Assembly: GCF_020880415.1 (NCBI RefSeq)
Contig: NZ_JAJIUJ010000115.1
Span: forward strand, 1 to 64,000
Length of the DNA: 64,000 bases
Origin: Xanthomonas euvesicatoria pv. euvesicatoria
GTDB taxonomy: Bacteria; Pseudomonadota; Gammaproteobacteria; Xanthomonadales; Xanthomonadaceae
Direction of reading: 5' to 3'
The position numbers and the translations under genes are program-made. Below the pieces are notes generated by a model. The model had not been told where the DNA came from. It saw only the letters and a program-made list of their open reading frames with translations, and searched no databases. Shown here in pieces: positions 1 to 8,015 of the stretch; the first letter of the stretch is position 1, and each line of letters begins with the position of its first letter.

Positions 1-1231
1 TGGTCGGCAGCATGCCCGAGGGCAGGCCGCTTTCGCCGTTCCACAGGATCGCAACACCCAGGTCGCGCTCCGGCAGCAGTGCGACCAAGCCGCGATAACC
101 CTGCACCGCGCCGGCATGGAACACCACTTGATGGCCGGCGTAGTCGAACACGCGCCAGCCCAGCGCATAGCTGGCCGCATCCACGCGCTCGTGGCGCCAG
201 CCCGAACGCATTTCGCCCGGCGTGGAGATCAGCGGCGCGTGCAGCGTCGCCAGCAGCGGTGCAGGCAGCACGTCGGTGCGATGGCCGGTGTGCGCGAGCA
301 GCCACTGCGCCATGTCACTGGCGCTGGCGTTGACGCCCGCAGCGGGCGCCAGACGGTAGTAGGTGGGCTTGGGCGTCAGCGAGACCCAGCCATTGCGGCT
401 GCGCACATGCGGACGTGCCCAGTGCGGGCTCGCCTGGATACCGGCCAGCCCCATGCTGGCGTCGTTCATGCCCAGCGGCTTGAAGATGCGACGCTCTACC
501 GATTGCTCGTAGAAGCTGCCCGATGCGGCGAACACCACATCGCCAACCAGGCTGAAGGCGACGTTTTGATACGCGTAGCAATCGCCCGGTGCGCAACGCA
601 GCGGCGCAGCAGCCAGCTTATGGCTGAGCGAGTAGTAATCGACGTTGGATTCGATATCGCGGTCGTAGGCGTTGCGGGTCAGGCCGACGCGATGGCTGAG
701 CACTTCGGCCACGGTGAGTTGACGGGTGGCGGCGTTGTCGCTGAGCTGGAAGCCCGGCACATAGTCGACCACCTTGCTGTCCCAGCGCAGCACGCCATCG
801 TTGACCAGCAGGCCGGCCATGGTGCCGGCGAAGGCTTTGGACAGCGAAGCCAGGCGAAACACCGTGTGGCCATCGACCGGCTGCGGATGATTGACATCGG
901 TGACGCCATAGCCGCGCGCGCTGAGCACCTTGCCGCCCTGCACGATGGCCATCGCCATGCCGGGCACCCGGTTGCCGTAGGTCAGCTGGTCCGCCATCGA
1001 TTCGAATGCCGCCACATCGAAACCGGCAGCAGGTGCCAACACTTGGTTGGCCGGCAGCGAGGTGCGATAGGGCAGCGGTGCGGTGGGCGACTGCGCCACA
1101 GTGGCCGCCTGCAATGCAGTAGCGGTGAGCGCGGGTGTCTGCGCGGTGGAAGAGAGGGCCAGGGGCAACAACGCCCCGAACAGCCCGATAGCCAACGGTC
1201 GGAACCGTCGGCGCGTGCGCATTTCTGTCAT
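1..1231 (-). CDS. Exported serine hydrolase, beta-lactamase family (3' end cut by window edge)
   Basis: About 410 residues are visible, reading in from the ATG at 1231 with no stop before base 1. The N-terminus (RRRFRPLAIGLFGALLPLAL) is a signal peptide, so the protein acts in the periplasm or outside. The class C beta-lactamase / DD-peptidase fold is indicated by a SxxK motif in RLASLSKAF (nucleophile Ser and general-base Lys), a YxN motif in YAYQNVAF, and a late HAG in VVFHAGAVQGY in place of KTG. HxG is common in esterase or peptidase members, so this is probably not a true antibiotic-destroying lactamase. The substrate cannot be told. It is divergent from the transporter gene at 1565. Confidence 0.85.
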   Translation of the reverse strand, partial: MTEMRTRRRFRPLAIGLFGALLPLALSSTAQTPALTATALQAATVAQSPTAPLPYRTSLPANQVLAPAAGFDVAAFESMADQLTYGNRVPGMAMAIVQGGKVLSARGYGVTDVNHPQPVDGHTVFRLASLSKAFAGTMAGLLVNDGVLRWDSKVVDYVPGFQLSDNAATRQLTVAEVLSHRVGLTRNAYDRDIESNVDYYSLSHKLAAAPLRCAPGDCYAYQNVAFSLVGDVVFAASGSFYEQSVERRIFKPLGMNDASMGLAGIQASPHWARPHVRSRNGWVSLTPKPTYYRLAPAAGVNASASDMAQWLLAHTGHRTDVLPAPLLATLHAPLISTPGEMRSGWRHERVDAASYALGWRVFDYAGHQVVFHAGAVQGYRGLVALLPERDLGVAILWNGESGLPSGMLPT

Positions 1232-1564
1232 GGTTGTCCCGCCTGTTCCGCTGCCTCCGGCGATTCTAGCGCCGCGCTTTGCAATAGCACAAACTGCCGG
1301 AAGATGAATGGGCATCGCATTGATCCTATTGATGATTTTAGATTCAGAATTCGAGTATTCCGGTACCGCCGAAGCGTTGCCACGCGCTGGTGCGATACAA
1401 GAAGCAAGCAGCGTGCCGGCGCGGAGGGCACCCGGGCCGCAGGCTCCTGCGACTGGTCGCTGGTGGCGCTGCCTCGCATCGGCTAACTTGCGCGCTTCTT
1501 TCACAGGTGCTGCCTTTGCCATGTTTTTTCTGTCGGGCCCGCCTGCGCGAGCGGCCGTTACCCC
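1232..1564. other. Divergent intergenic region, no gene seen
   Basis: A 333-nt spacer between divergently transcribed genes. It holds the minus-strand promoter listed separately and an AT-rich block around 1318-1365 that probably carries the promoter of the transporter gene, though no clear -35/-10 pair stands out. Reading frames that cross it are shadows of the flanking genes. Confidence 0.6.
1263..1292 (-). promoter_or_regulatory. Sigma70-like promoter of the serine hydrolase
   Basis: On the minus strand, TTGTGC (1287-1292) and TAGAAT (1263-1268) are separated by 18 bp. The -10 box matches the consensus at five of six positions and the expected transcript start leaves a leader of about 25 nt. 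Prediction from sequence only. Confidence 0.5.
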
Positions 1565-2926
1565 ATGACCAGCCCCTCTGCGCCGCGATCTGCGGCTGGC
1601 CGTTTGAGCGCGGCACTGCGTAGCTCGCCACCATTGGCATGGTCGTTTCTTTACTTTTTCTGTCTGCTCAGCGGTTACTACGTGTTGCGCCCGGTGCGCG
1701 AAGCGATGGGCGCCTCGGCCGACGTAGAGGCGCTCTTTCCCACCGGCATGATCGCGTTCTTCGCCGCGCACGGTGTGCCCTTGAAGGACTTCACGCTGCA
1801 GGTGCTGTTTACCTGCACCTTCCTGATCATGGTGCTGCTGCAACCGGTCTACGGCGCTTTGGTCAGCCGCTATCCGCGGCGGGTGTTCCTGCCGGGGGTG
1901 TATGGCTTCTTCATCGCCACCCTGCTGCTGTTCTACGTGCTGTTCGACACCGGCGTGCCGGGCCGTGGCATGGCGTTCTTTTTGTGGGTGACCGTCTTCA
2001 ACCTGTTTGCGGTGGCGGTGTTCTGGAGTTTCATGGCCGATGTCTTCAGCAATGCCCAAGCGCGCAGCTACTACGGCTATATCGGCGCGGCAGGCACGCT
2101 GGGTGCGTTTCTGGGCCCGGTCCTGACGCGCGTACTGGTCGAACGTATCGGCATCGCACATCTGATGTTGGTGTCGGCCGGGTTCCTGGCGGTATGCGTG
2201 CTCTGCGTGCTGCGCTTGCGGCTGTGGGCCGTTGCGCGCGAACAGGAGGGCCAGCTGAGCTCCGGCGAAGTGCCCATGGGCGGCGATGTGCTCGGCGGCC
2301 TCAAGCTGATCGTGCGTGAACCGCTGTTGCGCTGGCTGGCCTTCATGGTGTTGTTCGGCGTGGGCGTGGGGACCTTGCTCTACAACGAACAGGCGGCGCT
2401 GGTGCGGCGGCTTTACACCGATGCAGCGGCGGCCACCGCCTATTACTCCAGCATCGACCTGGCGATCAATGCGCTCGCGCTGGTGCTGCAGCTGCTGGTG
2501 ACGCGCGCGTTGCTGTCGCGCTTTGGTATCGCGCCGGCGTTGTTGATCCCGGGTGTGGCCATCATGCTGGGCTATGCGGCGTTGGCGGCGTCGCCGTTGC
2601 CACTAATGATTGCGATCGTGCAGGTGATTACCCGCTCCAGCGAATTCGCACTGGCCAAGCCCGCGCGCGAAACGCTGTACACACGGGTAAATCGCGAGTG
2701 GCGCTACAAGGCCGGCGCCGCGATCGATACGGTGGTTTATCGCGGTGGCGATCTCACCTTCGTTTGGGTGCACAAGCTGGTCTCTGCGTTCGGCTCCAGC
2801 GCGGTGTTCGGCGTCGGCCTGGTCGTGGCGACCGGCATGACGGTCGGTGCGTTCGGCCTGTTGCGGCAAGCGCGCAAGCTACCCGCCGAGCGCGACGTGG
2901 AGACGGACAAGCGCGTTTCCGACTAA
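1565..2926 (+). CDS. Multi-pass transporter, TLC/NTT (ATP/ADP translocase-like) or MFS type
   Basis: A 453-residue inner-membrane protein with about 12 hydrophobic segments. The beginning, FLYFFCLLSGYYVLRPVREA, and the later FWSFMADVFSNAQARSYYGYIGAAGTLG region resemble bacterial nucleotide-transporter-like (TLC/Npt) proteins, which many genomes annotate simply as MFS transporters. In obligate intracellular bacteria these exchange ATP for ADP. In free-living bacteria the substrate is generally unknown, and I make no substrate claim. It stands alone, with a short spacer before the DUF1304 gene. The ATG at 1565 is the first in frame and gives a short charged tail before helix 1. Confidence 0.7.
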   Translation: MTSPSAPRSAAGRLSAALRSSPPLAWSFLYFFCLLSGYYVLRPVREAMGASADVEALFPTGMIAFFAAHGVPLKDFTLQVLFTCTFLIMVLLQPVYGALVSRYPRRVFLPGVYGFFIATLLLFYVLFDTGVPGRGMAFFLWVTVFNLFAVAVFWSFMADVFSNAQARSYYGYIGAAGTLGAFLGPVLTRVLVERIGIAHLMLVSAGFLAVCVLCVLRLRLWAVAREQEGQLSSGEVPMGGDVLGGLKLIVREPLLRWLAFMVLFGVGVGTLLYNEQAALVRRLYTDAAAATAYYSSIDLAINALALVLQLLVTRALLSRFGIAPALLIPGVAIMLGYAALAASPLPLMIAIVQVITRSSEFALAKPARETLYTRVNREWRYKAGAAIDTVVYRGGDLTFVWVHKLVSAFGSSAVFGVGLVVATGMTVGAFGLLRQARKLPAERDVETDKRVSD

Positions 2927-3105
2927 GCACCGCGACAGCACATGCGCAGATGCAGCTTGGCGCTCGGCATCGACCAGGCAGGGGGCCTGCGTCTCACACT
3001 GGCAGCGCCAGAAGCGCAGGCGCCAGCCCGGTAGTGCAGGTGTGCCGAACAGAACGACCGCAATCGCGGCTATGCTGGCGGCACCATTTTCCGAGGCGGT
3101 CTGCC

Positions 3106-3459
3106 ATGTCCCTGTTCGCCATCATTGCCGGCCTGTGCATCGCACTGCTGCACGTCTACATCCTGGTATTGGAAATGGTGCTGTGGACGCACCCGCTGGG
3201 TTTGAAGACCTTCCGCAATAGCCTCGAAAAGGCGCAGGCCACCCGCGTGCTCGCGGCCAACCAGGGGCTTTACAACGGCTTTCTGGCCGCTGGCCTGTTT
3301 TGGGGCGCACTGGCCGCCCGCGCCGACGTGCTGAGCTTCTTCCTGGTCTGCGTGGTCGTGGCAGGTTGCTACGGCGCCTACAGCGTCAACCGCCGCATCT
3401 TCTTCGTGCAGGCGCTGCCGGCGTTGATCGCCTTGGCGCTGGTGTGGCTGCCGTTCTGA
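3106..3459 (+). CDS. DUF1304 small integral membrane protein
   Basis: A protein of 117 residues with four hydrophobic helices, starting MSLFAIIAGLCIALLHVYI. The conserved features EMVLWTHPLGLKTF and LAANQGLYNGFLAAGLFWG identify the DUF1304 family, whose molecular role is unknown. The frame is open well upstream, but the ATG at 3106 has a purine-rich GAGGCGG about 6 nt before it and gives the usual family length, so the longer version is rejected. Confidence 0.88.
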   Translation: MSLFAIIAGLCIALLHVYILVLEMVLWTHPLGLKTFRNSLEKAQATRVLAANQGLYNGFLAAGLFWGALAARADVLSFFLVCVVVAGCYGAYSVNRRIFFVQALPALIALALVWLPF

Positions 3460-3761
3460 TCCGGTTTCGGTAGTTGTCCGCTGCACGCAGGAGTGGGGCA
3501 CTGCTGCGATGAGCTCCTGCTCATAGCCTTAGCGCCTGACTGCCTCAAGCGCGTGACGTGCGCAACTTGCGCGCGTGTTCGGCCCCTGGCACCCGCTCAT
3601 TCGATGGCCGCCAACTGCGTGGCGTCGCTCACACATGCGTGCTGTCGAAAACTGCAGCTGATCAGGTCTGCAGGCAGCATGCCGGAGACAACACCCATCT
3701 CCACAAACAACAACGGCGGGCCGAAGCCCGCCGTCGTCCATTCTCGCCCAAGCTTGACGCC
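3460..3761. other. Convergent intergenic region with one terminator
   Basis: A 302-nt gap between the ends of the DUF1304 gene and fadE. Apart from the terminator at 3704-3736 I see no gene or conserved motif. Short frames here have no supporting ribosome site. Confidence 0.6.
3704..3736 (-). terminator. Rho-independent terminator of the hydrolase-fadE operon
   Basis: A perfect 9-bp stem, 3713-3721 with 3726-3734, closes a CGAA/TTCG tetraloop. On the minus strand it is followed by TTGTTGTTTG. It lies 28 nt past the fadE stop. Confidence 0.85.
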
Positions 3762-6236
3762 TTACGCGGCTTCGCGCGGCTGTTGCGCCTGCGGCTTGTC
3801 GTAGAAGCTGGCCGCACGCAACTCATGCGGATCGAAGTCGTCCACGGTGATGGTGTCCATCATGATCTCGCGCAGCTCTTCCAGCAGCTTGCGCTCTTCC
3901 AAGCTGATCACGCCTTCGGCCACGGCTTCGTCCAGCTGCGCCGGGAAATCCAGCGCTTCGATGCCCTTGGTCTTGAGCGCCTTCAGGAACTTGCGCTCCA
4001 CCGGCTCGGCCATCACCGCCTTGGTCAGGTAGCTGGCGATACGACCGCCCGGATTGTTGGCGCACGGCGTCAGGAACACGCCCTTGGCCAGACGGTCACG
4101 CGCCTCGTTGGGCGTCATCAACAGCGAAGCAACGCGATGGCCGAGGCGATCGCCAGGCGCTTCGGCGCGACGGCCGAGCGGGAAGATCAACACCCACATC
4201 AACCAGCCCACCGGGCGGATCGGGAAGTTGCGTAGCGCCGCCGACAGCGCGGTTTCGATCTTGTGCACGCTGTCGTGGAAAGCCCAGGCCAGCAGCGGCT
4301 GGTCGCTCGCCGGCGCGCCTTCGTCGTGATAACGCTTGAGGATCGCGCTGGTCATGTAGATATGGCTCAGCACATCGCCCAGGCGACCGGACAGCGACTC
4401 CTTGAACTTCAACTTGCCGCCCAGCATCAGCATCGACACGTCTGCCATCAAGGCCAGATTGGCCGAATAGCGATCCAGCTTGCGGAAGAACCGACGGGTA
4501 TACGCATCGCCCGGCGCCGCACCGATGCGCGCACCGGTCAGACCGAACCAGAACGAGCGCACGGCGTTGGAAATACCGAAGCGGATATGACCGAACAGGC
4601 TCTGGTCGAACTGCTCCAGGCCACGACGGGTATCGGGATCCTGTGCGGCCTGCATCTCCTTCAACACCCACGGATGGCACAGGATGGCGCCCTGGCCGAA
4701 GATCAGCAGGCTGCGGGTCATGATGTTGGCGCCTTCCACGGTCACGCCGATCGGCGCGGCCTGCCAGGCGCGGCCTGCAAAGTTGCGCGGCCCCAGGATG
4801 ATGCCCTTGCCGCCGATCACGTCCATCATGTCGCTGACCACTTCGCGGCCCATGGTGGTGCAGTGGTACTTGGCGATCGCCGACGGCACCGACGGCACGT
4901 CGCCGCGATCCACCGCCGCGGCCGTGGCCTGCGACAGCGCACTGATCGCATAGGCCTTGCCGCCGATCCGGGCCAGCGCTTCTTCCACGCCCTCGAAACG
5001 ACCCACCGACAATCCGAACTGCTTGCGGATACGCGCATACGCACCGGTGACCACCGCCGCGGCCTTGCTACCGCCACTGGCGGTGGAGGGCAGGGTGATC
5101 GAGCGACCGACAGCCAGACACTCGTTGAGCATGTTCCAGCCCTTGCCCACCATCTCCACGCCACCGATCAGCTGGCTCAGCGGGATGAACACTTCTTCGC
5201 CATGGATCGGGCCGTTCTGGAACGGCGAATTCAACGGGAAGTGGCGACGGCCGATTTCCACGCCCGGGGTTTCGCGCGGCAGCAGCGCCAGGGTGATGCC
5301 GATGTCCTTCTTGTCGCCGATCAGGCCATCCGGATCGTAGGCGCGGAACGCCAGGCCGATCAGCGAGGCGACCGGTGCCAGGGTGATATAGCGCTTGTCG
5401 AAGGTCAGCTTGACGCCCAGCACATTGGCGCCATTCCACTCGCCCTTGCAGACGATGCCGTAGTCCGGAATCGAGGTGGCATCGGAGCCGGCGAACGGAC
5501 CGGTCAGGCCGAAGCACGGCACTTCCGCACCGACCGCCAACCGCGGCAGGTAATAGTCCTTCTGTTCCGGGGTGCCGTAGTGCAGCAGCAGCTCACCGGG
5601 GCCGAGCGAGTTGGGCACGCCCACGGTGGAGCTGACCACGCTGGAGATTGAGGACAGCTTCTGGATCACCTTGTGGTGCGCCAGCGCGCTGAAACCCAGG
5701 CCGCCGTACTGCTTGGGAATGATCATGCCGAAGAACTTGTTCTTCTTGATGAAATCCCACAGCTCCGGCGGCAGGTCGGCGTGGACGTGGGTGATTTCCC
5801 AGTCGTTGATCATCTTGCACAACTCTTCCACCGGGCCATCCAGGAAGGCCTGCTCTTCGGCGGTGAGTTGCGGCTTGGGATAGTTCAGCAGCTTCTGCCA
5901 ATCCGGGTCACCGGTGAACAGCTCGCCTTCGAAACCGACCGAGCCGGTCTCCAGTGCAATGCGCTCGGTCTGCGACAGCGGCGGCAGCACCTTGCGGAAG
6001 AAGCCCATCAGCGGCGTGGTCAGCAGCGGCTTGCGCAGGAACGGCAGCAGCACCGGTGCGGACACCAGCACCACCAGCGCGGCGGCCACGAGGGTGGCGG
6101 TGAGATTGGCACCCAGCAGCCAGCACGCCACCAGCACACAGGCGCTGATCGCAACCCACGTGGCAAGGCGCATCCGGTGATAGGCAGCGATACCCGCCGC
6201 CAGGATGACGAGGAGGAACGGTGCAATGATGCTCAT
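3762..6236 (-). CDS. fadE: Long-chain acyl-CoA dehydrogenase, FadE type
   Basis: An 824-residue enzyme for the first oxidation step of fatty-acid beta-oxidation, acyl-CoA to trans-2-enoyl-CoA using FAD. Length and layout match the E. coli FadE subfamily (about 814 residues) rather than the short 380-residue dehydrogenases. Residues 1-75 form two hydrophobic segments (MSIIAPFLLVILAAGIAAYH and a second one), suggesting membrane association. The dehydrogenase core follows, with LTGPFAGSDATSIPDYG and, near residue 480, GGKGIILGPRNF. The FadE-specific C-terminal region ends at REAA. The ATG at 6236 overlaps the stop of the upstream hydrolase (ATGA), indicating translational coupling. The reading frame is open 113 codons further upstream inside the hydrolase gene, but that is shadow coding. 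Confidence 0.95.
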   Translation of the reverse strand: MSIIAPFLLVILAAGIAAYHRMRLATWVAISACVLVACWLLGANLTATLVAAALVVLVSAPVLLPFLRKPLLTTPLMGFFRKVLPPLSQTERIALETGSVGFEGELFTGDPDWQKLLNYPKPQLTAEEQAFLDGPVEELCKMINDWEITHVHADLPPELWDFIKKNKFFGMIIPKQYGGLGFSALAHHKVIQKLSSISSVVSSTVGVPNSLGPGELLLHYGTPEQKDYYLPRLAVGAEVPCFGLTGPFAGSDATSIPDYGIVCKGEWNGANVLGVKLTFDKRYITLAPVASLIGLAFRAYDPDGLIGDKKDIGITLALLPRETPGVEIGRRHFPLNSPFQNGPIHGEEVFIPLSQLIGGVEMVGKGWNMLNECLAVGRSITLPSTASGGSKAAAVVTGAYARIRKQFGLSVGRFEGVEEALARIGGKAYAISALSQATAAAVDRGDVPSVPSAIAKYHCTTMGREVVSDMMDVIGGKGIILGPRNFAGRAWQAAPIGVTVEGANIMTRSLLIFGQGAILCHPWVLKEMQAAQDPDTRRGLEQFDQSLFGHIRFGISNAVRSFWFGLTGARIGAAPGDAYTRRFFRKLDRYSANLALMADVSMLMLGGKLKFKESLSGRLGDVLSHIYMTSAILKRYHDEGAPASDQPLLAWAFHDSVHKIETALSAALRNFPIRPVGWLMWVLIFPLGRRAEAPGDRLGHRVASLLMTPNEARDRLAKGVFLTPCANNPGGRIASYLTKAVMAEPVERKFLKALKTKGIEALDFPAQLDEAVAEGVISLEERKLLEELREIMMDTITVDDFDPHELRAASFYDKPQAQQPREAA

Positions 6237-7156
6237 GGTCTTGCTCCAGTGACATGCTCGGTAGTGTTGGACGCTGCGATGGTGCAAGCCGCCGGCAGTG
6301 CGTCCAGATAATGCAACACGGTGGCGGTAAACGTGGTGTTGTCGTCGCCTGCCAGCATGTGCGTGGCATCGGGCAGATGCACGTGCTGCGCATGCGGCGC
6401 GATGGAGAGGAATTCGGCAATGTTGGCTGGCGTCACAAGATCGCTGCGTCCGCCGCTGATGAGCAGCATCGGGCAACGCACCTGTGCTGCCGCCTCCAGC
6501 AATGCATGCTGCTGGAGCTGGGCGTCCTGACCGGCGAGCTCGTCGACCAGGCGCGGATCCCAGTGCCAATGCCAACGCCCGTCGGCACGCTGCCGCAGCA
6601 ATGCCTGCAGTTGGCCGGGCGTTTTGCGCGGCCGATGCGGCAGGTAGACGGCAATCGCATCGGCGGCCGCATCCAGCGATGCAAAGCCGTCCGGATGCGC
6701 GGTCATGAAGCGCAGGATGCGCTCCACACCCGTGGTGTCCCAGCGTGGCGTGATGTCGACCAGCACGATGGCACGAAACAGGCCGGGCCAGCGCGCTTCG
6801 GCCAGTAGCCCGAACAAGCCCCCCATCGACGCAGCAACCAGCACCGGTGGCTCGGGCTGCTCGCCGGCCAGCACGATCAGATCGTCGGTGAACTGCGTTG
6901 CCGAGTAGGGGTGATCCGCCGCATTGGCGCTGGAATCGCCATGCCCGCGAGCGTCGTACGACAGGGTGCGGTAGCCCCTGTCAGCCAGCGTCGCGGCAGT
7001 GGCTTCCCAGGCATGTCGGGTCTGTCCAAAGCCATGTGCGAACAGTACCGACGGCGCGTGTTCGGCACCCCGCATCGACACCGCGAGCACTGCGTCGCCA
7101 GCGTTGACGCTGGACAGGGACGCAGTGGAGGCGAGGCTAGCGGGTGAGATGACCAT
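6233..7156 (-). CDS. Alpha/beta hydrolase, first gene of the fadE operon
   Basis: A cytoplasmic hydrolase of 307 residues. It has the oxyanion-hole HGFG motif (FAHGFGQTRHAW), a nucleophile elbow AASMGG (Ser within GxSxG-like VAASMGGLFG), an acid region GGRSDLVTP and a catalytic His in DATHMLAG. Its substrate may be an acyl ester or acyl-CoA, inferred only from its coupling to fadE. ATG 7156 is chosen over the TTG at 7198 because a TTGACA/TACCAT promoter puts the transcript start on or next to this ATG. No Shine-Dalgarno sequence precedes it, so translation may be leaderless. An 18-bp operator overlaps the start codon. Confidence 0.88.
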   Translation of the reverse strand: MVISPASLASTASLSSVNAGDAVLAVSMRGAEHAPSVLFAHGFGQTRHAWEATAATLADRGYRTLSYDARGHGDSSANAADHPYSATQFTDDLIVLAGEQPEPPVLVAASMGGLFGLLAEARWPGLFRAIVLVDITPRWDTTGVERILRFMTAHPDGFASLDAAADAIAVYLPHRPRKTPGQLQALLRQRADGRWHWHWDPRLVDELAGQDAQLQQHALLEAAAQVRCPMLLISGGRSDLVTPANIAEFLSIAPHAQHVHLPDATHMLAGDDNTTFTATVLHYLDALPAACTIAASNTTEHVTGARP

Positions 7157-7170
7157 ACTTAATGGTATGG
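7153..7170. promoter_or_regulatory. Operator copy A, probable TetR-family site
   Basis: CCATACTTAATGGTATGG is a palindrome with perfect 6-bp arms (CCATAC / GTATGG) and a 6-bp centre. It covers the -10 box and start codon of the hydrolase gene, so binding there would repress. The regulator is inferred to be the adjacent TetR protein. Confidence 0.65.
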
Positions 7171-7191
7171 ATGCACGATGGCGACTGTCAA
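7162..7191 (-). promoter_or_regulatory. Promoter of the hydrolase-fadE operon
   Basis: On the minus strand TTGACA (7186-7191) and TACCAT (7162-7167) are 18 bp apart. The expected start of transcription is at about 7156, the hydrolase ATG itself. Both promoter boxes are covered by the operator copies listed next. Confidence 0.6.
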
Positions 7192-7206
7192 TACTCAATC
7201 GTATGG
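7189..7206. promoter_or_regulatory. Operator copy B, probable TetR-family site
   Basis: CAATACTCAATCGTATGG repeats copy A with the same 6-6-6 spacing and 14 of 18 identical bases. Its centre is 36 bp from that of copy A and it overlaps the -35 box of the hydrolase promoter. Further half sites GCATAC (7253) and GTATGG (7275) lie just before the tetR start and may serve autoregulation. Confidence 0.6.
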
Positions 7207-7292
7207 ACGGTTAAGCCACTGAATCATGGCGCTGATATGTCAATTTCGTGATGCATACTGCAACTGACACAAGCGTATGGTTAAATCGCGGC

Positions 7293-7901
7293 ATGAACGA
7301 CACCATCGACTCCAGCCTCACCACGCCCCGCGCCAGCTCCGGTCGCGGCAATCGCCTCAGCGCGGACGATTGGGCACAGGCCGCGCTCGACCTGATCGCC
7401 GAACAAGGGGTGGGCGCGGTTGCAGTCGAGCCGCTGGCGCGCCGGCTCGGCGTCACCAAAGGCAGCTTCTACTGGCACTTCCCCTCGCGCGACGCTCTGC
7501 TGCAGGCGGCCCTTGAGCGCTGGGAAATCTTCGAGCAAAAAGAAGTGTTCGGCAGCCTGGAAGACGTGCCCGACCCCAGCGCTCGCCTGCGCGCGTTGTT
7601 TCAGCTGGTTGCCCACGAAGTCAAACCGCACGTCATCTATAGCGAACTGCTCAAGGCACTCGACCACCCGGCCGTGCGCCCGGTCATCGACCGCGTTTCG
7701 CAACGTCGCCTCGATTACCTGATCGCCTCGTTCCGCCAGGCCGGCCTGACCCGCACCGACGCCCAGCACCGCGCTCGCCTGGCCTACGCCGCCTATGTCG
7801 GCTTCCTGCAACTCTCGCTGCAATTGCAACAGCCTAAGCCGGCCCGGGAAGATTTCGAAGCCTACGTCGAGCATGTGATCCAGACGTTGATTCCGGGGTG
7901 A
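7293..7901 (+). CDS. TetR/AcrR-family transcriptional regulator
   Basis: A one-component repressor of 202 residues. The N-terminal helix-turn-helix spans about residues 20-65, with AALDLIAEQGVGAVAVEPLA and the recognition-helix signature LGVTKGSFYWHFPSRDALL. The C-terminal ligand and dimer domain follows. It is divergent from the hydrolase-fadE operon, and palindromes in the shared promoter region suggest that it controls that operon and itself, possibly sensing an acyl-CoA or fatty acid (inference). ATG 7293 is preferred over 7248 because the upstream start would place operator-like half sites inside the coding region and add a non-conserved tail. Confidence 0.9.
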   Translation: MNDTIDSSLTTPRASSGRGNRLSADDWAQAALDLIAEQGVGAVAVEPLARRLGVTKGSFYWHFPSRDALLQAALERWEIFEQKEVFGSLEDVPDPSARLRALFQLVAHEVKPHVIYSELLKALDHPAVRPVIDRVSQRRLDYLIASFRQAGLTRTDAQHRARLAYAAYVGFLQLSLQLQQPKPAREDFEAYVEHVIQTLIPG

Positions 7902-7960
7902 CTGACTATTTGATACGAGGTGAACGGATCTTTCTACTCGAAACTTGGCGCTCGCCAACA

Positions 7961-7990
7961 AAAAAAACGGCCCCTTGGGGCCGTTTTTTC
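7961..7990. terminator. Bidirectional terminator between tetR and the TonB receptor gene
   Basis: CGGCCCC (7968-7974), a 2-nt loop and GGGGCCG (7977-7983) are flanked by seven A on the left and six T on the right, so it works on both strands. It sits between the convergent stops at 7901 and 8016. Confidence 0.92.
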
Positions 7991-8015
7991 ATAACGTACC
8001 TGTTCCAGTTTTAAA

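Noticed and set aside
116-1486. Long plus-strand open frame (456 codons) opposite the serine hydrolase
   Set aside because: It is antisense to a gene with clear SxxK, YxN and HxG motifs. Long antisense frames are common at this GC content, and the product is Arg/His/Ala-rich without any fold signature.
4263-5651. A 462-codon plus-strand frame opposite fadE
   Set aside because: Shadow of fadE, with His/Gln/Arg-rich low-information composition.
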